The notes under the pieces are model-generated. The model was not told where the DNA came from. It saw nothing but the letters and a program-made list of their open reading frames with translations, and did not search any database. Shown here one piece after another: positions 55,813 to 64,000 of a stretch of DNA of 64,000 bases. The position numbers were made by a program, and so were the translations under genes. The first letter of the stretch is position 1, and each line of letters starts with the position of its first letter. The DNA is taken from the NCBI GenBank assembly GCA_026418275.1, contig JAOABQ010000095.1, positions 1 to 64,000 on the forward strand. The letters are read 5' to 3'. Origin of the DNA: Clostridia bacterium (GTDB lineage: Bacteria > Bacillota > Clostridia > Acetivibrionales > DSM-2933).

Positions 55813-57621
55813 ATGGCAGATACAAAATCGAAAGCATTAGCTAAACGTCATGAGATAGATCCACAGTACAAGTGGAAGCTTGAAGACATTTATGAAAACA
55901 ATGACCAGTGGGAAGAGGATTTTAAGAAAGTAAAACAGCTTGCAGGGGAAATAACAAAATTCAGGGGAACCCTGGGTCAAAGTGCCGATCAACTGACTTT
56001 ATGTTTAAATTACCAGGATGATCTCTTCTCCATGAATGATAAAATATTTGTTTATGCACGGATGAGAAGGGATGAAGACAATACCAACTCTTTATACCAG
56101 GCTTATACCGACCGGGCGATGGCACTGGCTACCGAAGTTTCCGCCGCCGTATCGTTTATCATTCCAGAAATCATTTCAATTCCTGAGGAAACACTCAAAA
56201 CTTACCTTGCCGGCAAACAAGAGCTGCAGGTATACAAACAATTTTTAAGTGAAATTATACGGCAAAAGAAACATATTCTTACAGAAAGAGAGGAAGAGCT
56301 TCTTGCACTCTCTTCCGAGCTTGCCCATGCCCCCAAGGATGCCTTTACCATCTTCAACAACGCGGATATCAAATTCCCTTTTATTAAGGACGAAAATGGA
56401 GAAGAAGTAGAAGTTACAAAGGGCAGATACATCAGTTTCCTGGAAAGTAAAAACAGGCAAGTCCGGGAAGATGCCTTCCACGCCTTATACAGTTCCTATG
56501 AAAAGGTAAAGAATACCCTAGCCTCGACACTGACCAGCAATATCAAGAAAAATAGATTCTATGCTGTTGCAAGAAAGTATCCTTCCGCCCTTGAAGCCTC
56601 ACTTGATGCGGATAACATTTCAACCAAAGTTTATGACAGCCTTATTGAAACGGTAAATAAAAATCTTCCTCTCTTACACCGTTATTTGAAGCTTCGTAAA
56701 AAAGTTTTAAAACTTGATGAACTTCATATGTATGATCTGTTTGTTCCTATGGTAGATTTGCCGCCAAAAAAGATTCCTTACAACGAAGCAGTAGAAATGG
56801 TTTTAAAAGGACTGCAACCATTAGGCGGCGATTATACCGGTTACCTCAAGAAAGGCTTTAGTTCAGGATGGATTGACGTGTATGAAAACGAGGGAAAAAC
56901 CAGTGGTGCCTACTCTTGGGGAGCTTATAAAACCCATCCTTATGTACTCCTCAATTACCAGGGTACAATCAATGATGTATTTACCGTAGCACATGAAATG
57001 GGCCATGCGCTTCATTCCTTCTATACCAATATGACTCAGCCCTATATTAATTCCGAGTATAAAATCTTTGTAGCTGAAGTGGCATCCACCGTAAATGAAT
57101 CACTTCTAATGAGACATCTTTTAAATAATACGGAGGATAAAGGCGAGAAAGCCTATCTTTTGAATCATTACCTGGAGGAATTCAGAGGTACGGTCTTCAG
57201 ACAAGTTATGTTTGCTGAATTTGAAAAATCCACCCACGCCAAAATTGAGGCGGGTGAGGCATTAACAGCACAAACCCTTAGTGATATTTACCGTGATCTC
57301 AACCTAAAATACTTTGGAGATGCTGTCACTGTGGATCGGGATATCGATTTGGAATGGTCCAGAATTCCCCATTTCTATACAAGCTTTTATGTTTATAAAT
57401 ATGCAACAGGGTTTTCATCTGCTACCTCCATATCCGAGCAGATTTTATCCCAAGGAAAACCTGCCGTCGACAGGTATATTGAGTTTTTAAAGAGCGGCGG
57501 ATCGGATTATCCACTCGAGTTATTAAAGAAGGCCGGCGTTGACTTATCCACCCCACAACCGGTGCAGGATGCGCTCAATGTCTTCGAAAAAATACTGAAT
57601 GAGCTGGAAAAGTTAGTTTAA
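55813..57621 (+). CDS. pepF: Oligoendopeptidase F (M3 metallopeptidase)
   Basis: This 602-residue cytoplasmic peptidase cleaves short peptides. The zinc site VAHEMGHALHS is at about residues 395-405, followed by FVAEVASTVNE with the third ligand. Length and C-terminal sequence are typical of PepF. GGAGG lies before the ATG. It faces sigI on the other strand. Confidence 0.96.
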   Translation: MADTKSKALAKRHEIDPQYKWKLEDIYENNDQWEEDFKKVKQLAGEITKFRGTLGQSADQLTLCLNYQDDLFSMNDKIFVYARMRRDEDNTNSLYQAYTDRAMALATEVSAAVSFIIPEIISIPEETLKTYLAGKQELQVYKQFLSEIIRQKKHILTEREEELLALSSELAHAPKDAFTIFNNADIKFPFIKDENGEEVEVTKGRYISFLESKNRQVREDAFHALYSSYEKVKNTLASTLTSNIKKNRFYAVARKYPSALEASLDADNISTKVYDSLIETVNKNLPLLHRYLKLRKKVLKLDELHMYDLFVPMVDLPPKKIPYNEAVEMVLKGLQPLGGDYTGYLKKGFSSGWIDVYENEGKTSGAYSWGAYKTHPYVLLNYQGTINDVFTVAHEMGHALHSFYTNMTQPYINSEYKIFVAEVASTVNESLLMRHLLNNTEDKGEKAYLLNHYLEEFRGTVFRQVMFAEFEKSTHAKIEAGEALTAQTLSDIYRDLNLKYFGDAVTVDRDIDLEWSRIPHFYTSFYVYKYATGFSSATSISEQILSQGKPAVDRYIEFLKSGGSDYPLELLKKAGVDLSTPQPVQDALNVFEKILNELEKLV

Positions 57622-57726
57622 TATTGAGTATATTCCATTTAGAGCTTAGAAAAATGTATATCATTCTGCTTTCTTAAGCCTGGCCAAAGACGTTGAATAC
57701 CCACTTGACACAATGTAAGGTTATTT

Positions 57727-57829
57727 TATAGATAACGAACTGTAAAAGTAAAATTTCGATTTCTGACACCTAAGTAAACCAGGTATTTCATCTCTCGAAT
57801 TTTACTATGTTTACACTTCGTTATCTATA
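57727..57829. mobile_element. MITE-like inverted-repeat element
   Basis: Arms of 33 and 35 bases (57727-57759 and 57795-57829) are near-perfect reverse complements; each outer end reads TATAGATAACGAA. The element is 103 bases, codes for nothing and lies 40 bases before the aminopeptidase start. TA at both ends fits a TA-duplicating (IS630/mariner-like) parent, which is inference. Only one copy is in the window. Confidence 0.55.
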
Positions 57830-57868
57830 GTACATTATCAAAGAAACTAAATCTTAGGAGGAATCTAT

Positions 57869-58984
57869 TTGCGTGATGCACGTGTGGAACAACTTGCTAG
57901 AAATTTAATTCACTACTCGGTAGAATTAAAACCGGGAGAGAAAATACTCATTGAAAATATCGGCGGTGAAATTCCGTTAACCAAGGCACTGATTAAAGAA
58001 GCATATAATGCCGGCGGCATTCCCTTTCTCACAATTAAAAACAACGAACTTCTGCGTGTGCTTTTAAATGAATGCAACACTGAACAAATAAAGGAGATAG
58101 CCTCCTTTGAAATTGCACGGATGAAAGAAATGGCAGCTTATATAGGAATCCGTTCCGGGGAAAACGCCAGTGAAATGGGTGCTGTGCCCTCGGAAAAAAT
58201 GAAAATCTATATGGAACACTATCAAAAGCCACTCCATACCGATCTCAGGGTTAAGCACACCAGGTGGTGCATCCTGAGATACCCCAATCATTCCATGGCA
58301 CAGCTGGCTGATATGGCAACAGACCTTTTTGATGACTTTTACTTTCAGGTCTGCAATTTAGATTACGGTAAGATGTCCAAGGCTATAGACAGTCTGGTAA
58401 AGTTCATGGAAAAAGCCGATAAGGTAAGAATTACCGGAAAAGATACCGATTTAACCTTCTCTATCCGGGGGCTTCCCGCAGTAAAATGTGATGGAAAGAT
58501 GAATATCCCCGATGGAGAAGTTTTTACCGCACCTGTTAAGGACTCTGTCAACGGGGTAATCTCCTATAACGTCCCGGCCCTTTATCAAGGTGTAACCTTT
58601 GACAATATCCGCCTGGAGTTTAAAGACGGCAAAATTGTAAAAGCCACTGCCAATGAAACCGAAAGAATCAATAAAATCTTTGATACCGATGAAGGAGCAA
58701 GATATGTGGGCGAGTTCTCCATTGGATTAAACCCTTATATTGAAAAGCCCATGAAAGACACTCTATTTGACGAAAAAATTAGGGGAAGCATTCATTTTAC
58801 TCCCGGAAGCTGCTACGATGAATGTAATAACGGTAATAAATCGGCAATCCATTGGGATCTTGTCTTCATCCAAAGGCCTGAATATGGAGGAGGAGAGATC
58901 TGGTTTGATGATACCCTCATACGGAAAGACGGTATTTTTATTCCAGATGAACTAAAGTGCCTAAATCCGGAGAATCTCGGGTAA
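57869..58984 (+). CDS. Aminopeptidase, M29 family
   Basis: This 371-residue protein fits the M29 metalloaminopeptidases (AmpS/PepS/aminopeptidase T). It starts with RVEQLARNLIHYSVELKPGEK and has the C-terminal ligand region FTPGSCYDECNNGNKSAIHWD with the family H-x-D. The start is a TTG at 57869 supported by AGGAGG seven to eight bases upstream. A MITE-like element lies just before it. A perfect hairpin terminator follows. Confidence 0.92.
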   Translation: MRDARVEQLARNLIHYSVELKPGEKILIENIGGEIPLTKALIKEAYNAGGIPFLTIKNNELLRVLLNECNTEQIKEIASFEIARMKEMAAYIGIRSGENASEMGAVPSEKMKIYMEHYQKPLHTDLRVKHTRWCILRYPNHSMAQLADMATDLFDDFYFQVCNLDYGKMSKAIDSLVKFMEKADKVRITGKDTDLTFSIRGLPAVKCDGKMNIPDGEVFTAPVKDSVNGVISYNVPALYQGVTFDNIRLEFKDGKIVKATANETERINKIFDTDEGARYVGEFSIGLNPYIEKPMKDTLFDEKIRGSIHFTPGSCYDECNNGNKSAIHWDLVFIQRPEYGGGEIWFDDTLIRKDGIFIPDELKCLNPENLG

Positions 58985-59012
58985 TGAATACAAATTTGCA
59001 TTATTTCCTGCC

Positions 59013-59048
59013 AAAAAGCATCAAGAGTTTTCATCCTTGATGCTTTTT
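59013..59048. terminator. Bidirectional terminator between aminopeptidase and transferase genes
   Basis: AAAAAGCATCAAG (59013-59025) pairs exactly with CTTGATGCTTTTT (59036-59048), between two convergent genes. Confidence 0.9.
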
Positions 59049-59083
59049 GTATTTGAAATACAAATATAACTTTACCTTACGCC

Positions 59084-60034
59084 TTATATTTTCAAAAGAA
59101 GAATAATAATCGAAAGAAAACTGGAACATAAGCTTACCAAACTCAAAAACACTAAAACTTGTTTCTGGCTAAGTCCGGTTGCCAGCAGCCTATGATGAAT
59201 TTGCCCTGAATCAGCTTGATATATGGGCTTTTTTTGTACCAACCTTCGAATAACTACAAAGAGGTTATCAAGAATGGGAACACCCAAGGCTAAAATGGGA
59301 ACCAATAACGAAACTAAAGTTGCTTGTTTAAAAGCACCGTCAAGGGCAACGATCCCCAGTATAAAGCCTAGGAAATTGGCTCCTGAATCTCCCATAAAGA
59401 CCTGTGCCGGATGTCTGTTGTATTTAAGGAACCCTGCGATTGCCCCAAGCAATATTAAAGACATCATGGCAGAATCGGTCTGATGCTTTACTAACGCCAC
59501 AACAAATAAAGTAGCTGCGGAAATAGCCGAAATGCTTCCGGCTAAACCATCCATTCCATCCGACCAGTTAATTACGGTTGTTACGCCAAGAATCCATGTT
59601 ATAGTTAAAACAAATTGAATCCATTGGGGCAAAACAATATATTCATGGGTTATTGGATTTGTAAAACCGTAAAATACAATCCCTGCCTTATATACCATCA
59701 CTGCCGCTAGAATCTGGATTACCAATCTTGGTAGAACAGGGAATTCCTTTCCCTTCGTTTTAAACCAGTCATCTATGAGCCCAATGATAAGGATGAGTGA
59801 TGCAGCTGCCAATATAGAAATAAATTCTTTATTGATTGGACGGATAAATATACTGTAGGTAAAGACAAACCCTATAAAAATTCCCAATCCTCCAAGAAGC
59901 GGAACAGGCCTTTTGTGCTTTTTTCTTCCGGTAGGTCTGTCAACAAATCCAACCTTTAAAGCAACCTTTTTTAAAGCAGGTATCAAAACATATACAATTA
60001 TGAACACAACCAAAAACGCAAATACAAACTTCAT
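59084..60034 (-). CDS. Second WecA/MraY-like polyprenyl-phosphate sugar-1-phosphate transferase
   Basis: This roughly 316-residue membrane protein has about ten helices and the family motifs KKHKRPVPLLGGLG, DDW, NWSDGMDGLAGS, FMGDSGANFLGF and the HIHH-like loop DSGQIHHRLL. It resembles the protein at 11726-12898 in motif order but is shorter and has no acidic tail. The exact lipid-linked product is not known. The ATG at 60034 is preferred; an ATG at 60052 is possible. Confidence 0.85.
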   Translation of the reverse strand: MKFVFAFLVVFIIVYVLIPALKKVALKVGFVDRPTGRKKHKRPVPLLGGLGIFIGFVFTYSIFIRPINKEFISILAAASLILIIGLIDDWFKTKGKEFPVLPRLVIQILAAVMVYKAGIVFYGFTNPITHEYIVLPQWIQFVLTITWILGVTTVINWSDGMDGLAGSISAISAATLFVVALVKHQTDSAMMSLILLGAIAGFLKYNRHPAQVFMGDSGANFLGFILGIVALDGAFKQATLVSLLVPILALGVPILDNLFVVIRRLVQKKPIYQADSGQIHHRLLATGLSQKQVLVFLSLVSLCSSFLSIIILLLKI

Positions 60035-60052
60035 TGCTCCTTTTTCCTCCAT

Positions 60053-60386
60053 CTTTATTCATCTTACATAAACAAATAATAGCCCATACCATTGTTTATC
60101 AAAGTTTTGCAAACATGCACCGAAATTTTTTTACATCCTTTACCATTATATATCATCAGTTTATTTAAATTGCAATGATTTTGCCTGTAAATATTTCCAT
60201 ACCTATTTTACTTTATTATTTTAAATATGTACAGAATCAATGAGATATATTGTGTGACCGGAAAAGGACAAAAAAAGGGGTTAGCCTTTTAAGACTAACC
60301 ATGTAAAGGGGGTCAAAATGTATTTTGTGAGGTCATTAATAGTATTGACAGCAATACAACTTTTATACACTTTATAAAATATTTTT
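60053..60386. other. Gap with the terminator of the shikimate kinase gene
   Basis: On the minus strand GGTTAG and CTAACC pair and are followed by CCCTTTTTTT (about 60270-60300). Otherwise AT-rich with no gene seen. Confidence 0.7.
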
Positions 60387-60884
60387 TCATTTAAAATTTA
60401 CCCTTTTTTTTATTTCACTAACGATTTCCTCTATGCTTTTTCCAAAACAATCAATCAATTCGTCAGCATACTTTTCATATAAGGGTATCCTTTCATTATA
60501 AAGGCACTTCAAATCCTGGCAGGCACCCATCGCAATTCCCCTGGTAGTAATGTTCATAATCCTTCTTTCGATTTCATCACACTCCAACTTCAAATAAAAG
60601 ACTTTTCCGGATTTTTTCAGGTGATTCATGGACTTTTCCCTGTAAACCACACTACCGCCTGTAGCAATAACGGTTCCTTCTGCCTGCAATCTAAGAATGC
60701 TTCTTTCCTCAGCCTCTAAAAATGTATCCATTCCATCTTTATTAATTATATCCTGCAGCAATCTATTTTCATTCTGCTGGATTAGAAGATCCGTGTCGGT
60801 AAAAGGCATTCCCAGCGCTTTAGCCAAAAGAACTCCGATCGTACTTTTGCCTGCTCCAGGCATCCCAATCAATATAATATTCAT
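60387..60884 (-). CDS. aroK: Shikimate kinase
   Basis: This 165-residue kinase phosphorylates shikimate in aromatic amino-acid synthesis. It has Walker A GMPGAGKST (about 8-16), the shikimate-binding DTD and GGSVV motifs, and a lid arginine region (TRGIAMG). The family usually reads GGG in the second motif; here one Gly is Ser. AGGAGA lies seven bases before the ATG at 60884. It stands alone. Confidence 0.88.
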   Translation of the reverse strand: MNIILIGMPGAGKSTIGVLLAKALGMPFTDTDLLIQQNENRLLQDIINKDGMDTFLEAEERSILRLQAEGTVIATGGSVVYREKSMNHLKKSGKVFYLKLECDEIERRIMNITTRGIAMGACQDLKCLYNERIPLYEKYADELIDCFGKSIEEIVSEIKKRVNFK

Positions 60885-61346
60885 AAAAATTTCTCCTATA
60901 AAATATACTGTTTTCAACAATTAATACAATAAAGCATTGTTTTGTCAAAATTGCCTTAAACCTTTCCTAACCAGTACATTTGATGCATAGTACCTCTATA
61001 CATAAACAATATACCACAGTTTCTTATCCCCTAACCAAAACTATTTATATAGTATAAACGCTTTTATCCATTGTATGGACTGCGATAAACCGTTTTATAC
61101 AGGAATAATTAAGAGTTATTGCCTTTTCACTGTCGGTAGATTAGAATAGGCTTACACTTAGGATACAAGCTTATTTCATATTAAATTGAAAAGTGTTAAT
61201 ATATTATTATCGTATTAGTTTCACCATGCTTGCTTTTTAAAAATAACAAAAGCTAATATATACTTCTATACGGATCGCAATTGAAATTAAAATATTAAGT
61301 GAAAAAACAAATAATGCTATAAGTATTTTTGGGGAGAGATTTTTGA
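60885..61346. other. Long leader region of the REC-XRE gene with inverted repeat
   Basis: Over 460 bases without a gene. GTATAAACG..TTTATC (61052-61068) and GATAAACCG..TTATAC (61084-61100) form an imperfect inverted repeat, a possible operator for an autoregulating XRE protein. Confidence 0.5.
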
Positions 61347-61973
61347 ATGAAAAAGGATATAAAGATTTTTATAATTGATGATGAAATTTCCATTATTGAG
61401 TCTATCGCATACATGCTTTCTAATAAATACTATGTTACAGGTTCCACAAGTTCACTGGAAGGTATTGAAAAAATCAAATCGGAACATTTTGACCTTCTTG
61501 TTTTGGACTACTTTATTGATCAATTAAATGGTAATGACATCGTTGAAGAAATCAGAAAATTTAATCCTGATATATATATCCTGCTTTTAACCGGATACCA
61601 GGAAAGCGTACCTGCGCTGCAAACACTAGATGAGCTTGATATACAAAGTTACTGTGAAAAAAGTGCAGATTTTAAAAGTGTAATTGTTTGTATTGAGTCT
61701 GCCGTTAAATCAGTGCTCCATAAGGTAAAATCAGAAATTTCTTTTTCTGAGAGACTTAAGGAACTAAGAGATCTTTATGGGACTTCTCAAAAAGAACTTG
61801 GCGAATATGTAGGCGTTGGAAGAACATCCATTGCAAATTATGAAGCAGGCATCAGTGAACCCAGCATAGATTCTTTAAAAAAAATTGCTCAGTACTTTGG
61901 CGTCACAATTGATTATCTTTTATGCTATTCGATAGATAAATCCAAGTCAAAAGCACTGAATGGCAAAAAATAG
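61347..61973 (+). CDS. Response-regulator receiver / XRE helix-turn-helix fusion
   Basis: This 208-residue protein has an N-terminal receiver domain (1-125) with acidic pocket Asp11/Asp12, phospho-acceptor Asp54 in LLVLDYF, Thr82 and Lys105, and a C-terminal XRE/Cro-type helix-turn-helix (about 133-195, GTSQKELGEYVGVGRTSIANYEAG). This pairing is uncommon: most receivers carry OmpR, NarL or NtrC outputs. No histidine kinase is adjacent, so it is an orphan regulator. It starts after GGGGAGAG. Confidence 0.9.
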   Translation: MKKDIKIFIIDDEISIIESIAYMLSNKYYVTGSTSSLEGIEKIKSEHFDLLVLDYFIDQLNGNDIVEEIRKFNPDIYILLLTGYQESVPALQTLDELDIQSYCEKSADFKSVIVCIESAVKSVLHKVKSEISFSERLKELRDLYGTSQKELGEYVGVGRTSIANYEAGISEPSIDSLKKIAQYFGVTIDYLLCYSIDKSKSKALNGKK

Positions 61974-62383
61974 ACGTAAGGTCATAAAATTTGACGATAA
62001 ATCCCTCTTTATCAATAAAAAATATCTTTATTTATGGTTTTTCAGTCTTTTTTGTACGTTGCATCGTCACAATTTATGACATATTATTAATTTAGAAATT
62101 ATAATTTTTTTAGATTAGAGATATTTTTTTACTTTGTTTACAGGAATCAAAGCACTCTTTTAAAGACTACTTTGTACAACCATTCGTTCTTAACGGCATT
62201 TTTCTTTGGTTGTCATAAAAACATCCTTTGTCATTCAATCAATGTTTATTTTTGGTTTTATACCCAAAAGATTATTTATTTAGAAAAGCTAATCAAAGTT
62301 TAAGCATCCTAGGCAGCTTAATATCCACATCTTGGTCAACATATCCGTAACTGCACTACAGTTTTTACATGAGGAGGAGCAAA
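61974..62383. other. AT-rich gap between regulator and small gene
   Basis: GATAAA..TTTATC near 61994 may form a weak terminator. I see no gene or other signal in the rest. Confidence 0.5.
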
Positions 62384-62578
62384 ATGTGTAATGCTTGCGT
62401 TTATAGGGAAGTTGCCACAAAAAGAAACGATATCATTCGAAAGGCGTCTTTTAAGCTTGGGTACTATCGAATGGCTTTAAAAGATTCAACAAAAAAAAAT
62501 GATATCAAAGAAATCCAAAAATATGATTTAATTGTACAGGTTTTAAATGAAATCGTTTCTGCCGGAAAATACGTATGA
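62384..62578 (+). CDS. Small hypothetical protein, 64 residues
   Basis: This short protein starts MCNACVYREV with a CxxC pair and continues as a basic helical segment. GAGGAGGAGC lies immediately upstream; an ATG at 62369 is part of the leader. It ends 20 bases before a strong terminator. No family is recognised. The CxxC may bind a metal, which is a guess. Confidence 0.7.
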   Translation: MCNACVYREVATKRNDIIRKASFKLGYYRMALKDSTKKNDIKEIQKYDLIVQVLNEIVSAGKYV

Positions 62579-62597
62579 TCAAAATAACATATGATAT

Positions 62598-62630
62598 AAG
62601 CGTACCCCTTTGGAGGTACGCTTTCATTTT
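62598..62630 (+). terminator. Terminator of the small gene
   Basis: AAGCGTACC (62598-62606) pairs with GGTACGCTT (62615-62623), followed by TCATTTT. Confidence 0.85.
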
Positions 62631-62759
62631 ACTACATTTTATACCTAGTGCTTTTTAACACAACAAATTTTAAGTTTCAAAGTGTTAAAAATGCACTTCC
62701 TCTGTTTGTGCCTCGCATACCCTAGAAAGGAATTACGTTATGAGACACTAGTCAATTCA

Positions 62760-63128
62760 TTATGCATTTTCTTTTGATTCAGCAATTGGTTTTGCCTGCT
62801 GTATATGCTTATCCTTTTCTTTCGCATAAGCGGAAGTTTTATATTGCTCATCCATGAAAATGCATTTCTTAGGACAAACTTCAGCGCATACACCACATAT
62901 AACACATTTAAACTTATCTATTTCCCAAGACTTTTCAGCCTTACTCACTTTAATAGCATCGGAAGGACATTTCCTGTCGCAAATCCCGCAGAAAATACAA
63001 GCGTCAATGTCAATTCCGCCAACCTGTCCCCTCACATCCTTATAGGGCTCTCTTTTCTCATAAGGATATTTTCTTGTAGCAGGTTTTGAAGTTAAATTTT
63101 TTAGAATGCTGCTAAGCATATCAAACAT
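62760..63128 (-). CDS. echF: Ech-type hydrogenase ferredoxin subunit (2[4Fe-4S])
   Basis: This 122-residue protein has two cluster-binding motifs, CIFCGICDRKCP and CVICGVCAEVCP, of the EchF/NuoI type. It passes electrons from ferredoxin to the hydrogenase module in the membrane-bound Ech complex. It follows the large-subunit gene by nine bases and is the last gene of the operon as seen here. Confidence 0.9.
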   Translation of the reverse strand: MFDMLSSILKNLTSKPATRKYPYEKREPYKDVRGQVGGIDIDACIFCGICDRKCPSDAIKVSKAEKSWEIDKFKCVICGVCAEVCPKKCIFMDEQYKTSAYAKEKDKHIQQAKPIAESKENA

Positions 63129-63137
63129 TTGAACACC

Positions 63138-64000
63138 CTACCTTTCAGTACAGCTAATGCAAGGATCGATGGTTAAAATAAGTATCGGAACATCTGCCAA
63201 TTGACTTCCGGGAAGCATTTGGAGAAGTGCAGGAATATTTGCAAACGTTGGCGTCCTTACTCTCAGCCTTTCAAGATTTTTGGTATTGTTCGCTTTAAGG
63301 TAATAGAGTACTTCACCCCTTGGCTGTTCAACCCTGGAAATCACTTCACCATTTGGATTTCCTTTCACAGGTACACTGATTTCACCCTCCGGCAATTTGC
63401 CAATGGCTTGTTTAATCAAATTTACCGACTGGTAAACTTCCTTTAATCTTACCATGGTTCTGGCATAAGAGTCGCCGTCCTTTTCTACTATAGGTTCAAA
63501 ATCCAGCTCGCCATACGCGCTATAACCTGTTGTCCGCATATCCTGGCTGATTCCGCTGGCTCTCGCCATGGGTCCTACAGTTCCGAGTGCATAGGCAATT
63601 TCCTTGCTCAAAACCCCGACACCCACCAACCTGTGCTTTACAGTATAATCATTGAAGAAAACCGATTCAAGTCTTTGCATATCTTCTTTAATTTCATCTA
63701 CTACGACGGTTATCTTAAGAAGCATCTCCTTTGAGATATCTCTTCTCGTCCCCCCAATGGTATTTACCGAGATAACCACCCTCGCTCCTGCTGTTTCCTC
63801 CATAATGTCCATTACTTTTTCTCTGTTTCTCCAAATCTGCATAAACAAGCTTTCAAAACCGAAAGCATCTGCAAGGAGCCCCAGCCAAAGAAGGTGACTG
63901 TGAATTCTATGAAGTTCAGCCCAAATGACCCTTAGGTATTTCGCCCTATCCGGAATTTCAATATTCATAAGTGTTTCAATTCCCTGACAGTAGGCCATGG
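63138..64000 (-). CDS. echE: Ech-type [NiFe]-hydrogenase large subunit (N-terminus cut by window end)
   Basis: The last 286 residues are seen; the frame runs out of the window. The C-terminus ends DPCISCTER, whose two cysteines bind nickel in group 4 hydrogenases and are absent from NuoD of complex I. The N-terminal RxCGxC nickel motif lies outside the window. The C-terminus has no cleaved extension. With echF it belongs to a ferredoxin-dependent, ion-pumping hydrogenase, consistent with H2-forming fermentation. Confidence 0.9.
   Translation of the reverse strand, partial: MAYCQGIETLMNIEIPDRAKYLRVIWAELHRIHSHLLWLGLLADAFGFESLFMQIWRNREKVMDIMEETAGARVVISVNTIGGTRRDISKEMLLKITVVVDEIKEDMQRLESVFFNDYTVKHRLVGVGVLSKEIAYALGTVGPMARASGISQDMRTTGYSAYGELDFEPIVEKDGDSYARTMVRLKEVYQSVNLIKQAIGKLPEGEISVPVKGNPNGEVISRVEQPRGEVLYYLKANNTKNLERLRVRTPTFANIPALLQMLPGSQLADVPILILTIDPCISCTER

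Overview
The window looks like a chromosomal segment of an anaerobic, motile, S-layer-bearing Firmicute of the cellulosome-forming clostridia (the Acetivibrio / Clostridium thermocellum group is my best inference). The grounds are: several secreted proteins with an X-module plus dockerin pair that resembles the C-terminal X-dockerin-II of CipA; a SigI/RsgI pair; a large-type SRP RNA; Ech-type hydrogenase subunits; S-layer-homology proteins; and strong AGGAGG ribosome sites with frequent TTG and GTG starts. I see no tRNA, rRNA, CRISPR array or complete insertion sequence.

Layout. 1-1.4 kb: 3' end of a fibronectin-III/SLH surface protein. 1.5-8.5 kb: complete F1Fo ATP synthase operon atpIBEFHAGDC on the minus strand. 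8.5-10.4 kb: motAB on the plus strand with a sigma-D-type promoter. 10.5-18.4 kb: a conserved housekeeping run on the minus strand (prfA, ZIP transporter, sua5, low-MW phosphatase, rpiB, upp, dCMP deaminase, a WecA/TagO-like transferase, wecB). 18.6-22.6 kb: a DUF2089/DUF4097 pair, an orphan gene, recR and ybaB. 22.7-31.9 kb: an MCP and three secreted dockerin proteins (DUF4434-like, GH18 chitinase, Asp-box propeller) that lie between ybaB and dnaX. 32-36 kb: dnaX and an HD-GYP phosphodiesterase. 36.3-38.1 kb: a flagellin with an inserted zinc-metalloprotease domain. 38.2-42.7 kb: a heterodimeric ABC exporter and a cyclase-family hydrolase. 42.7-46.2 kb: a large Fn3/SLH protein. 46.4 kb: SRP RNA. 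47.5-52.5 kb: two more dockerin proteins, one a canonical GH18 chitinase. 53.5-55.5 kb: sigI-rsgI. 55.8-60.9 kb: pepF, an M29 aminopeptidase, a second WecA-like transferase and a shikimate kinase. 61.3-62.6 kb: a receiver-XRE fusion regulator and a 64-residue protein. 62.8-64 kb: an Ech hydrogenase ferredoxin subunit and a partial large subunit.

How the parts may work together. Two chitinases, the DUF4434-like protein and the extracellular tip of RsgI all carry the same CBM5/12-like module, and sigI-rsgI sits just upstream of one chitinase. I infer a chitin-sensing SigI/RsgI circuit driving a chitin-degrading set whose members dock through type-II-like X-dockerins. Motility appears linked by sigma-D-type promoters in front of motAB and the flagellin. 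The flagellin matches the flagellinolysin class, so this cell may swim with protein-degrading filaments.

Other items of note are a roughly 100-bp dispersed two-hairpin repeat in three copies, a MITE-like inverted repeat upstream of the M29 gene, and a perfect 13-bp inverted repeat in the leader of the first chitinase. All functional links are inferred from sequence reading alone; no database search was run.
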